64,000 bases of DNA from positions 2,542,001 through 2,606,000 of the forward strand of contig CP084620.1 in the NCBI GenBank assembly GCA_025917655.1, read 5' to 3'. Source of the stretch: Chlorella sorokiniana (taxonomy: Eukaryota; Chlorophyta; Trebouxiophyceae; Chlorellales; Chlorellaceae). Positions 33,901 through 43,942 of the stretch are shown one piece after another. Under the pieces are notes generated by a model. That model made no database searches. It was given only the letters and a program-made list of their open reading frames with translations, and was not told where the DNA came from. Within the stretch, counting starts at the first letter, position 1. Each line of letters starts with the position of its first letter. Made by a program: the position numbers and the translations under genes.

Positions 33901-36900
33901 GGCGTCGGCCGCGGCGGCCGCCTGCCCAGCGGCGCTCGCGCCGCTGCCCGGGTGCACGGGGCGGCGCAGGCGCAGGCATCGCAGGCCGCCGCGGCGGGCT
34001 GCACGTAGCGGCCCTGCAGGCGCAGCAGCAGCCGCGCGTCGTTCTGCAGCATGTTGATGCCCTGCACCAGCAGCTCCCGGGGTCGCCGGCCAGCAGCAGC
34101 GGCGGCGAGGCGCGCAGGATGGCGGGCACGGCGCGGGCAGAGGCGCTGGCCACGTCCCAGGTCTGTGGTGGTGGTGTGTGGGGAGGGGGAGGGGGCGGGG
34201 GAAGGGGCAGGGGAGGTGAGGCGCAGAGGGAAAGGAGGAGGGCAGGGACGTGAACCGCAGACGAGAGGGAGAAGGGGGATGAGGGGCAGAGCACGATGCA
34301 GCGGATGCTGCAAACAGCCAGGCCGCCGGGCACAGAGGGGCAAGAGCAGCCTGGGCGTGACGCGCCGGGGCAGGATGTCCGCAAGCAGCGAACTGTGCCC
34401 CAACCCACCTGCCGCAGGCGCCCCTGGTGCACCAGCGCCACGTGGCAGCCAGCCTGCACCAGCATCGTCTTCGAACGCCACAGCGCCTCGCCTGCGGGGA
34501 GAGGAAGGGCAAATATATGGGCGGGATGCGTTGAAAATACCGCTGCGGGCAGGGTTCAGCCATCCCGGCCTAGCCCCTCGCCGCCGCTCAACTCCCCAGA
34601 TGACGCCCTGGCAGCAGCCGCGGTGGAGAGGCTGCGCTCACCGGAACGGAGCATGCACTCCACCACCCGCCGCACGGCAGAGTCGCTGCCGCCGGCCCCG
34701 GCAGGGCCCTCCGCCGCACGCTTGCGCCCGCAGCAGGGCGGCTTGGAGCCGCCGCTGGGCGGCGCTGCAGCCGCAGCTGCAGCTGCGCCGTCGCCAGCCC
34801 CCGCTGCAAGGCGTCCGTCTGCACACGCCGCGGCGGATTTCGGACGGATTGCAGCCGGCGCAGTCTCAGCTGGTGCACCGGCATCTGTGGCGGCAGCGCC
34901 GACGGCGCCCTGGCCTGGCTGCCCCAGCTGCTGCGCCGCGTACGAGCCCAGCAGCGCCTGCACCGTGAGGTGCACGCAGCCGGGCGCAGGTAGCCATCCA
35001 AGCTGTGCACAGCGCCATCGAACCAGCCCCTGCGAGGCAAACGCGGCGACATTGGAATGAGCAGGCGAGCAGGGAGGGTCCGGCAACAGGCGGAGGCGCG
35101 GCATGCCAGCAACAACGACGCCCCTTAGCCGGCATGGAGGAGGTGGAAGCGGCATGCCAGCAGCAATGCCCCTCGGCCAACAACCAGCGCAGGCGAGAAG
35201 GAGGCAGGGGCGGAGCTCACTTGAGGTGGTCCCGCAGCCCTGAAGGCAGCTCCGCCGGCGTGCAGCCGAACAGCTTGACGCTGACGGCGGCGAGGGTGGG
35301 GCCCGGGACGCTGGGTGGCAGCGCGGGTGCCGCCGCCGCCGCACCCGTCGGCAGTTGGGGGTGTCGATCGCGGTGTGCTGCTGCTGCTGCATGGCTGGCT
35401 GGTGCTGCTGCATGGCTGGCTGGTGCTGCTGCATGGCTGGCTGATGATGCTGCTGCTGCAGGTGGTACTGCTGGTACTGCAGGCTCTGGGGGTGCAGCCG
35501 GGGCCCGGCGCCTGCGCTTGCTGCGGCGGCTCGCTGTACGGCAGCGGCAGCGCCTCCTGCCACATGACGCTCTGAGCGAGCTGCAGGCTGGCGGGCGGCG
35601 GCGCGCCGCCCCGGGCTGCCACCCCGCAGCGCTGTGCTGCCAGCCCGCCGGCTGCAGCGAGGCCGGCAGCAGCGAGGCCGCCGCATCGTCGGCTGGTTGC
35701 GGCGCCGCGCTGTCTTCGTCCGCCGCCAAGTTGGCGGTGAGCCAGGCCGCCAGGTCATCCGCCAGCTCAGCGTCGTCGGGCAGCAGCGGCCGGGAGCAAA
35801 CACGTCCTCAAAGGGCGTGGGCTGCAGCTCCAGCGGCAGGTCAAAGTCCAGGAGGGGCAGCGGGGGAGGGCACGGGCAGCGGCGGCCGCGGCGGCGCTGC
35901 TGCCGACGGCGGGAGCGACGTCGCCACGGCGGAGGCGGAGGCGGAGGCATCCGGGCCGGAGCTGGTGTTCGGGCTGCTGCATGGGGGCGCAGCCGCGGCT
36001 GCCGCTGGCAACTGCCGGGCCGCTGCCTCCGCTGCTGCACCTGCCAGCGGCGCGACCTCCTCGCCCTGCTTCTTGCAGCAGGCGCGGGGGCGGCCTCGCC
36101 GGCGCTGCCGCTCCCCTCCTGCAGCTCTGAGGAGCGCCAGCTGGAGCTCTCGGGGCAGCCGCAAAGGCTCCCAGCACCTCGGCGGGCGGCGCGGCCGCGG
36201 CCACACCCAGAGCCTCTGCCGCTGCCGCAGGCGGCGTGCCACGCCGGCCCCTGCTGCGCTTGGCGGCCGCGGGCCGCTGCGAGACGCCGCGGCCGGCGGG
36301 CGCCGCTTGGGCAGGCGCCGCAGAGGGGTCGCCCGCTGGCTGCCCGCCCGCCTGCTCCTGCTGGCGCTTGCGCCGCCGCGCATTGTGCTTCTCCAGCTGC
36401 TTGCGGCAGCTGTGCTTCCCAGGGTCGAACTCTGCGAGCGGCGGCAGCAGCGGGGGGACGCATTCAGCAGCATGTCTCCCTCACGTGTCCAGAGCACCTG
36501 GTAGCATCGAGCGAGACCCACATCATGCAGGGCAGTGCAGGGCAGTAGGCACGTGCTCAGCCCCCCGGGTTCCCCTTCCACCCACCCGCCAGCTCGTGAG
36601 GGTGCCCGCAGCGCTGGCAGAAGCGCAGCTGCTGGCCGCCGCGCAGGAAGGTCTCGGCCTTGATGTGCACAGAGCAGATCCTGCGAGGGGAGAGGCCCCC
36701 AGCAGAGTCGCAAGGTTAGCTGGGGTGGGACAGGGACTCTCGCAGCAGGACTTGGGAGCACAAGGCATAGCGGGTCGACGAAATGCTTGCGTCCAGCAGC
36801 TGCGGCGCGCATCCCCCCCCCCAAACACATTGTCGACCCCCACCCCACCCACTTGTTGCGCTGGTGGTAGTAGGTGTGGCTGCTGAGGTCCACGCCACAC

Positions 36901-37285
36901 CCGTCAGCCATGCACACGCTGGGGCCCACAGCAGCGCTGGCCTTCTTGCCGCGGCCCCCGCCACGCCCACGCGGCTGGGCAGGCGCGGGCTTGGGGCGAC
37001 CGCCGCACCGCCACCAAGCGCGGCGGAAGGCGTGGCGCCGCTGCTGTGCCCCGGGGTGCCGGCGGCGGGCAGGTACGGTACGGCCCCGCCTATCGCCTCC
37101 ATTTTGACGCTGTCCCCGAAGTGGGCCAGGAACTGCGTCTGCAGGCTGCCTGCCGCGGAGCAGCTGCGCGGGTGAGCGGCAGCCTCACACGAGCCGCCGG
37201 GCGCGGCGCTCTTGCCCTTGGCGGTGGCCGTCAGCGCCACGGGGTCCCACTGCCAGTCCGCCTCGCTCCAATTGATGCTGTCCAC
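31000..37285 (-). CDS. CRR1: SBP-box transcription factor with ankyrin and Cys-rich regions, CRR1-like
   Basis: Start 37285 reads MDSINWSEADWQWDPVAL, like the SPL1/CRR1 N-terminus. The SBP DNA-binding domain is split over three exons (about 36912-36300): VCMADGCGVDLSSHTYYHQ, ICSVHIKAETFL, LRFCQRCGHPHELAEFDPGK, and the basic nuclear signal SCRKQLEKHNARRRKRQQ. A long low-complexity region with a Gln/His repeat follows. The SPL1-type middle has VKLFGCTPAELPSGLRDHLK, LPAPGCVHLTVQALLG, MLVQAGCHVALVHQGRLR and LLVQGINMLQNDARLLLRLQ. Ankyrin-like LSLLHRAVQSGCG and ITPLHLAALLPDA come next. The C-terminus is metallothionein-like: RCACCSSDSDEEG, GKCCCCSPDN, CAGCASAGHG, GGGCCGGGK. Chlamydomonas CRR1, the copper and hypoxia regulator, has this same plan. 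A one-base break in a C run near 36990 separates N-terminus and SBP domain. The last exon's end is uncertain. Confidence 0.85.
35385..35462. repeat. Coding minisatellite in the CRR1-like gene
   Basis: About three copies of a 24-27-base unit encode HQPAMQQ repeats within a Gln/His-rich stretch of the CRR1-like protein. This is a likely site of length polymorphism. Confidence 0.8.
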
Positions 37286-38106
37286 TGCAGAAGAATAGCG
37301 AAAGATGCTCTTGAAAGCAAGCTCAGGCGTTGCTGGCGGCCAGCGAGCAGTGTGCCGCCTCGGTTACCAGCGACACCAGCAGCAGCAGCCAGCCTGCCCT
37401 CCGCGTGGAGCGCCTTGAGCGGCCATCAGCAAGAGTGCATTCGCTTTCGAACCCATCGGCCGCAACAGGGCCGCGGCTGCTAAGCAGCAGCAGGGGCTTG
37501 CCTGGAGGCGGCAGAGCCTCCTCCCACGAGGTGGCGCCCGGGGTGGGCATGATTGCCGGTTGCACCAGACTCTGGATGTCTCAGGTTGCTCAGGTTCAGA
37601 AGCAGCACGGCTCGACAGTCACAGACGCCCTGCGACCTCCTACACGCTGCCGCAGGCTTCAATACGCTCAGAGCGCATTATTGCAATCGTAGAGGGAGAT
37701 ACAGAGACCTCAAGAGGCCCACACTGCAAGCAGTGGCTGGCTGGTACATTGGCAGAGGAGGGACTTTTATTCCCTGTGTGGGGCATTTGCTGTCGCAATC
37801 CGACGTTCACGAGTTTGAGTTTGATCAGCAGCTGTTTGGGAGCTTTACGATCTCGAACGAGGGGCCTTGCACGGTGAGGGTTTTGTTGAGTTTGCAGGAT
37901 GAATGCAGCGCCATTTACGCCTTCCTTTACATTTTTGCAGACATTTGGCTGTGCTTTAGCACACCGTAGGCTACAGAGCTACAAAGTTGACCGCCCCTGC
38001 TTGTTGACTGCATTGCCCGCAGCTCTTCTGGGCTGCTGGTGGCGCTGCTCGCCCCGTTGAGCTCCCCAGTCACCATCTGAGCAGCAGCAGACCAAGCCGG
38101 GCGCCG
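37286..38106. other. Divergent region between CRR1-like and ubiquitin-like genes
   Basis: About 820 bases without a supportable gene. One GTAC occurs at 37744. A small plus-strand open stretch near 37740-37970 has no family resemblance. The region should hold both promoters. Confidence 0.4.
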
Positions 38107-39320
38107 ATGACCAAGCCCGACGAGAAGGCGGTAGTGGCTGCGGAGGAGGCCGGCGGCGGCGGCGCCGTGTCGCTGGGCAAGGGCGCCTGGGACTGTGACA
38201 CCAACACAGGCAGGGCCCGCTGTAGCCACAAACTTGCTCCAACATTCCGGGGCTCATAAGCATACTGCAAGCGTTTTTGACCAGCAGTTGCCATGCGCAA
38301 CGTGTGCCCTCCCCGGCTGCTGGCCGCAGAGATTCCCCCGAGAAGGAGGCCATCGTGTTTGAGGAGATTGCCACCATGGACTTCCCATTCGAGGGCATCC
38401 CCACGGTGCCCCCGCAAGGACATGGACCACATGGCCTTCTTCTGCAACGGATGCAGGTGGGAACCGCCAGGCGCGCGCGTTTCCGGGAGCGCCTCTGCCG
38501 TCACACCCCGTGCAGGCCTGCGGGTGCGTTTTCAACCAAAGCCAGCCCCGGGCTGCGCCTGCAGGTACCGGGTCACCGCCTATCCCGACTGGACGGTGGA
38601 GCGCGTGAAGCGGGCGCTGTTTGACGGCGGCATCCAGCGCGCCAACAAGCCCGAGGGCGTGCGCAACACGCCGGGCATACAGGCACGGGCGGCCAGCTGC
38701 GCTGCGCTGCAGGCCACAGGAGCGTGCCGCATGGGGCAGCGCCGTGCCCAGCTGTGCGGAGTCGAAGCAGTGCGTGCTCAGATAGATGAGGGGACGACCC
38801 TTCACCCACCGCTGCCCTGCCCTGCCCTGCAGAAGTGGGAGGACCTGGAGCTGATTTACGCGGGGCAGCGCATGGCCGACCCCCGCCAGCTGGAGGACTA
38901 CCACGTGCCGCCGGTGGGCTAAGGATGTTTATCATATAAATCTCTGGGAGGGGGGCTCGGCAGCAAGCGGTGCTGTTGTACACGGCCCACCTGCCATGTG
39001 GTCGAGGCATCGGCGGGTGCTAGGCTGGAGGCAGCCATGCGCGTTGCACAGTGCAAGGCAGCCGGCCGACCGGTCCTGTGCAGGGCTGCAAGGTGCTGAT
39101 CGCCATTGAGCGCGCCAAGCTGATCCTGGGCAAGCCGGACCCGATTCCGCCTACTGGAACTGAGCAGGGCGCGGCCCGGCAAGGGCGGCCAGCGGTCAGA
39201 GGACCCCTGGCGCCAGCTGGCGGCTGTGCACGACCTTGGACGCTTGCTGGCTCTGCTGTGTCTGCTCAGCAAAATGGCGGGACCCACGTTCCACTATTTT
39301 ATTCTTGCCAACAGTACTAG
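38107..39320 (+). CDS. Protein with ubiquitin-like fold
   Basis: Start 38107 reads MTKPDEKAVVAAEEAGG then VSLGKGAWDCDTNT. Further exons read SPEKEAIVFEEIATMDFPFE, DMDHMAFFCNGCR, YRVTAYPDWTVERVKRALF, GGIQRANKPEGVRNTPG, and KWEDLELIYAGQRMADPRQL continuing EDYHVPP. The exon from about 39082 reads GCKVLIAIERAKLILGKPDP. LELIYAGQ-M-D-R-LEDY--P-GC---IAI is the second half of a ubiquitin-like beta-grasp domain (compare LIFAGKQLEDGRTLSDYNI). There is no C-terminal diglycine, so it is a domain protein rather than a conjugated modifier. A frame change near 38405-38412, and a first-exon donor that would have to be GC rather than GT, are unresolved. The stop at 39320 is provisional. Confidence 0.6.
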
Positions 39321-39446
39321 CTTTTATTTCAAGCTGATTGCTGGTCGTTCTTGATGAAGTTTCGATGAATGAAAGACACACTGCTGCGTTCAACCAAGCG
39401 TAACTCGAACCCAGGCTGGCAAGCAAGGGCAGCAACGACACAGCAA

Positions 39447-40437
39447 CTAGTCCAGTCCTGGACGCAGCTCGTGCATGCGCTGCCGCTCCTGTTCCCGCTC
39501 CAAGTAGCCCCCAGCGCAAACACGCCGGCTGCAGCAAACCCAGCGCCCGCAGCCCGCTGGGCATGGATCAAGGGGTGCATCGTGTGGGCGGCCTCTGCCA
39601 ACAGGGTGCGCACTGCGCCGGCCTGCAGCATGCGGGCGTTGTGGTGAGACACCTGAACCAACACGCGCTGCTTGGGTGGTGAGCAGTGCAACCATTTGAG
39701 CGCTCACCACGGTCCCCGCCACTCCTGCAATCGCGGGTTGGTCCAATGGCGGCAAATTGCCCACCGCGTGCTGCTCCTGCTCCTGAGGATCACGGCTGCT
39801 GATGCTCCCCCTTGCTGCAGCTGCCGCTGGTGCCACCAGCAGCGCATGCCGGCATGGCAGCCCATGAACGTCGCCACCACCGGCGCCGTGGTTGCGCCAC
39901 GTCGCATGATGCCAAACAGCTGAGTGGGGCACTCCCGCAGGTGGTAATCCTTTACACAGTTGCGAAGCACGAACTGCAGGCACACTGGGGAACAACATAG
40001 GCTTTTGACCACTGCTCGTTTGTCACACATTGCTCAAGAAAAACAATTGATGAAATACAGCTCCGCACCTTCTTTTCTTCCCAAACTCCCCACAAGATTC
40101 CCAGCATCAGTCCTGTGTACATGCCCTTCACGGCACCCCGATAGCTGCACTGCCTGGGCTCTCGGGCTGCGGCGACCACGCCTGCAGAGCAGCAGCAGCC
40201 AGCAGTGAAGCCAACGCCGCTGACCAGCAGATATCATGTTTTTCTTCATTATATGACCTTCAACAAGCCTGTGTGCTCGACAACGCGAGGGAACAACTCA
40301 CCATGTTGCAGCTGAGGGGACGTGCCGGGACCTGCGCAATCCAGAGCTGAAGATAACCAGTAGAACGGCTTTATGTTGTGATGTAAGACTGAGAAGACAG
40401 CCCTCGGCACTCGTTGTTGGCATCTGGCGTGGCTCAT
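39447..40437 (-). CDS. Small membrane protein, possibly Tim17/22/23 superfamily
   Basis: Exons read from ATG 40437 (MSHARCQQRVPRAVFS) include VVAAAREPRQCSYRGAVKGM then YTGLMLGILWGVWEEKK, a GxxxG-rich helix; VLRNCVKDYHLRECPTQLFG then IMRRGATTAPVVATFMGCHA, a second; and AEAAHTMHPLIHAQRAAGAG then FAAAGVFALG with the tail GYLEREQERQRMHELRPGLD (stop at 39447). Short Gly/Ala helices with RGA motifs recall the Tim17/Tim22/Tim23 family and its relative complex I B14.7, but no diagnostic motif is complete. A one-base break in a G5 run near 39509 separates FALG from GYLE; six Gs would restore the frame. First exon and start are uncertain. Confidence 0.5.
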
Positions 40438-40611
40438 GGAAACCGCGCGCTTCGCACTGTCGGAGGCATTTCAGTCCCTAGTTTGGAGTGCAGTGGGCTA
40501 TGGGCCACATGTTGGAGGCAGTAAGCCCCGGCCGCTGGCAGGCGTCACTCCGACACTCTCGCAAGACTGGCCAGGCTGCTGCTGCATACTCAGGATCGGG
40601 AGCTGACCGGT

Positions 40612-41454
40612 ATGCTCAGTCGCAGAGCACGGGTGAGCCCTGGCTTGGAGTCCTTACAGCACCATTACACAGCCGCCGCTGCTGCCAAAGCCGACGCGTG
40701 CCTCTGCTGCCCCTGTGCCGCAGGCTCTGCAGGCCACGCCCTTCCAAAGCTTGGCTCCAGCATAGCCATGCAGCGTTTGGAAGCATCTGCAGCATCTCAA
40801 GTCGCCATGAGCGCACCCATGCGGTGGGTACACGCAGCGACGGTGGCCGGTGGTTGGCAGCTCTGCCAAGTTTCCCTTTGTCAAGGTTCCTGCGTCACCT
40901 TCCCTCCTGCAGGCAGCGCGTGGTGCAGCACTTGGCAGACCGCTGCGCTGCTCCCATGGCACACACTCTGGCTGCCGCCTTGCAGCGCGACGACGGCTCC
41001 ACCGAGCACAACCCCAGCAGCCTCGCCGCAAGCTGCCTTTGGCAGAGCGACGCGCTACGCGGCTACAGCACATGTGTGGCACAGGGGATGTCTGGTGCTT
41101 GCTCAAGGCGGCCCAAATCCACTTTGAGCAGGCGGCGGCCACCAGCACGCAGCCGCTGCGGCGCCAGCGGTATGCGGCAAGCCGCCTGCTGGTGCAGCGC
41201 GCGGCGAGTGCAGTGCAGGGCGCTGCCCCGAGTGGGACACCTGGCTGCACGGCGGCGCCAGCGCCGCGCTGGGCAGCTTCGTGGTGCTGTGCAGCAGCGC
41301 CGGCCTGGGCCATGCAGTGCAGCAGTTGGCGACGGTGCAGGCGCTGGTGACTGATGCGGTGGCCGAGGAGGGCGGGCAGGAGCTCTGGGCGCTGCACGAG
41401 CTCCTGCAGCGCCAGGAGCAGCGCCTGCGGCTGGCGCACAGCGCCTCCGCCTGA
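40612..41454 (+). CDS. Uncharacterised protein
   Basis: I do not recognise this protein. Exons read HYTAAAAAKADACLCCPCAA and SSIAMQRLEASAASQVAMSA, then after a GT-AG intron QRVVQHLADRCAAPMAHTLA, LQRDDGSTEHNPSSLAASCL and WQSDALRGYSTCVAQGM. Next come LLKAAQIHFEQAAATSTQPL, RQRYAASRLLVQRAASAVQG, RCPEWDTWLHGGASAALGSF, VVLCSSAGLGHAVQQLATVQ, and a C-terminus ELWALHELLQRQEQRLRLAH ending SASA, with TGA at 41452-41454. The body looks alpha-helical with one moderately hydrophobic stretch. A one-base break in a GGG run at about 41218-41220 precedes RCPEW. The start is provisional; the frame is open upstream. Confidence 0.5.
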
Positions 41455-41802
41455 CAGCCGAGAGACCCAGCGAAGCAGCCAGCGAAGCAGCCAGCGCACG
41501 TTGCCGTGCCGATACTCTTACCGAGCGTTGAGTGTCCCAAGAGCTGCGAAAACTGCCCACAGCGCGCGTCTGCCGCTACCTCAGGGCAGAGAACTGGGCA
41601 GCGCTGCCGCCCATACCCATTTTGCCCCTGCCACCAGTTCCCAGCGAGAGTCAAGGAGTTGACGAGGGTTTTCAAGAGCGATGATGCCGCGATACTGTTG
41701 AGCCATGAACGGAAAGCCAGCTCAAGCAGCCGTGTGTCAATAATGCTGCACATTCTCAAATGGTTGAAGGGTGCGACTGGGGACACGACAGAGAAGGACA
41801 GC

Positions 41803-42606
41803 TCAGGCGAGCCAAGGCGGAACACTGGCCTGCGGATCAACGTCCAGTGTATGTGGCAAGCTTGCCCAACGGGGCTGCAGAGCGCTGCGGCACGGCTGCT
41901 GCCAGCAGCGGGGCTCAGAGCTTGCCCTCGCTCTCGGTCGACCGCGGCATGCCCTCCCCTTCTTCACCAGCGCCTCCAGCTGCTTGCTGATGTCCGCCTT
42001 GCTCAGGCCGTCTACCTTCACAGCCTCTTCCACGCCAAAGTCTGGGCGGAGGCGGCAGCAGCGCAGGCTGTTGGGCTCGCAGCGCCACTTGAGCCGCACG
42101 TCACCGTGCTTGCGGGAATGCACAGCTGGAAACGCCAGCGCGGCCAGCCGGCCAGTCTGCTGCATGTCTATGCGTCTCATGCAACAACCCTCACAGCAAA
42201 TCTGGCCATGAGCAGGGCAGGCGCACCATATCGAGCAACAAGCTTGGCCTCCACGCCGCTGCACTCCCGCACCAAGATGGGGAAGGTGGGGTTGGCCTTC
42301 TTGAGCTCCTGATAGCTGCTCATGACGAATTCTCTGCAACAGTTATGCATACGGTTCGGTTCAAAACAAGGTGGCTGCAAAGAAGGCTGCTTTGGCGAGC
42401 AGGGGGCTTCGCACCTGGCACCCTCGCTCGCCTTGGAGGTTTGACACAAGTGTATCCTACAACAGGGATGAAACGGTAGCCTTGCTGTCCGCCGCTGGGT
42501 TCACGGGAGCAAGAGCAGAATGCAGGTGCAGCTTGAGGCTCCGCAACACACTGCAGCCCCACCTTAACTCCTGGAGATTATTGCTTAGCGCACTACGCCA
42601 CGCCAT
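41803..42606 (-). CDS. NDUFA2: Mitochondrial complex I subunit NDUFA2 (B8)
   Basis: NDUFA2 is a thioredoxin-fold accessory subunit of respiratory complex I. Exon 1 from ATG 42606 reads [15 protein letters not shown], close to the plant start MAWRGQLSKNIKELR. Exon 2 gives [14 protein letters not shown], exon 3 [20 protein letters not shown] then [16 protein letters not shown], and exon 4 [20 protein letters not shown] then QLEALVKKG. The [23 protein letters not shown] block is diagnostic. Length to this point, about 98 residues, equals the family. As written, the frame runs on to 41803; one extra G in the GGGG run after VKKG would instead give an early stop at about 41918, which fits the family length better. 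The Cys pair of some NDUFA2 proteins is represented by one Cys in LCQ. Confidence 0.88.
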
Positions 42607-42994
42607 CGTGCGGTATGTGCGCCCAGCCACCCCCAGCAAACGCTCCTCGACTGCTGCAAGCGCCAATTGCGACACTTCCCTGTCAGATCAGCTGTAGAGG
42701 CTCCAGCGACAGCGTCGGAGGTTGGGTTGCACGATCTAAGGCGCGCTCGTTCTCTCTATCCGACATGGAGCTGCGTGGCACTGAGGTGACGTTTTGGGAG
42801 CTTCCACTGTCGCTCTCCTGCGAATCTCACTTTGAATTTCTCCTGGCTATGTTGTGGCGCCGATATGAGTCTTTAAGAGGCAAGCACTTCCCACTGCGTA
42901 ACCCGTCACTGCCAGCACCGGGTTTGTGTACCTCAGAAGGCTCAGAACAAGCTCTGAAACCTCGGTCGCCATCGTCAGTTGACCTGGCGATGTC

Positions 42995-43504
42995 TTGCGT
43001 GGCCTGGGCTCCAGTGGCACATGCCGTACCACGCACATCCCGCCTCCTCGGCAGTGCGTTTCCCCGTTCAGTGGCTCAGTTGCCCCTGTGCACCAGTTGA
43101 AGCCTCTTCTGATCCCAGGTATTGTCCATTGGCGTGCACGAGCCCAATGGTCTGGCTTGGCTTCCAAACGCCGCAATATTCGTTGCCCCGGGCAGCAGCG
43201 GGCTTCTTCAATCTCCAGCATGCAGTCAAGACCGCTTGGCACACGTCGCCTGGCTGGGAGGCGAGCCTGTGGGCATGCCCTGGAACCAGAAGCACATCTG
43301 GTGGTGTGCGATGCCTCCATGCGGGCGGCGCCCTTTGGGCTTTTCCACATGTGCAGTGCCCTTTCGTGCTGCTTTGTGCGCTGGGTGCCGCATGAGTGCC
43401 TGTGGTTGATTGCTCCGTCCGGCGGCACCATGACGGTGCGCTTCCGGCTGGCCCAAAATAGTCTTATGCTTGCTGGCCGTATCACTGGCACAGCATGCCA
43501 GTGA
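42995..43504 (+). CDS. Fragment of local VRFRL-motif family, C-terminal part
   Basis: The end of this frame reads CLWLIAPSGGTMTVRFRLAQ, which aligns with LPLLTHGGIVTVRFRLDPRS at 54.8 kb and LTLLEEGGPVQVRFRLDRWH at 63.1 kb, both C-terminal parts of larger genes. Upstream sequence (VVCDASMRAAPFGLFHMC) is less clearly related and no kinase domain is visible nearby, so this is a partial or decaying copy. It lies on the opposite strand from the other members. Stop at 43504. Confidence 0.35.
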   Translation: MRGLGSSGTCRTTHIPPPRQCVSPFSGSVAPVHQLKPLLIPGIVHWRARAQWSGLASKRRNIRCPGQQRASSISSMQSRPLGTRRLAGRRACGHALEPEAHLVVCDASMRAAPFGLFHMCSALSCCFVRWVPHECLWLIAPSGGTMTVRFRLAQNSLMLAGRITGTACQ

Positions 43505-43604
43505 TACTGATCCTGCATCACGCAACTAGCAGATAGCATGGTTAAAAGTATGCAGGTAGATGGACCACTGAGGTAGTTTCAAACAAAAGAGCGAGATATA
43601 CATT

Positions 43605-43793
43605 TCAAATGCACAGGTGGCAGAGGCCGGCACAGCGCCGCCCGCATGGTGACAACCTCTGGCAGCTGGGGACCTTGCCCTGTTTGCTATGCATGTATTT
43701 CAGGAAGGCTTGGCGTGCGTTGCAGCGCAGCTGCTCCCCATGACTGCTAGGCGGCCCTAGTAGGCGTACTTTCAGCTGTGGTCGTGGCGGCAT
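43605..43793 (-). pseudogene. Decayed copy of the VRFRL-motif family
   Basis: The minus strand reads QLRCNARQAFLKYMHSKQGK, matching ERCDARQAFLAYVHSKQGK in the 54.8-kb gene. After KVP the frame degrades: another frame gives LPEVVTMRAAL in place of GGIVTVRFRL. Most of this copy is one arm of the inverted repeat at 43671-43901. Confidence 0.4.
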
Positions 43794-43901
43794 GAGGAGA
43801 AAGTACGCCTACTAGGGCCGCCTAGCAGTCATGGGGAGCAGCTGCGCTGCAACGCACGCCAAGCCTTCCTGAAATACATGCACAGCAAACAGGGCAAGGT
43901 C
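43671..43901. repeat. Inverted repeat, two 103-bp arms, 25-bp spacer
   Basis: Arms 43671-43773 and 43799-43901 are reverse complements with a single mismatch that I can see (position 43690). Each carries the same family coding fragment (NARQAFLKYMHSKQGKV) in opposite directions. The right arm runs almost directly into the first degenerate unit of the large tandem array. Confidence 0.95.
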
Positions 43902-43942
43902 CCAGGCTGCGGAGGCGGTGGTTGCCGCCACTGCGATGTCAA

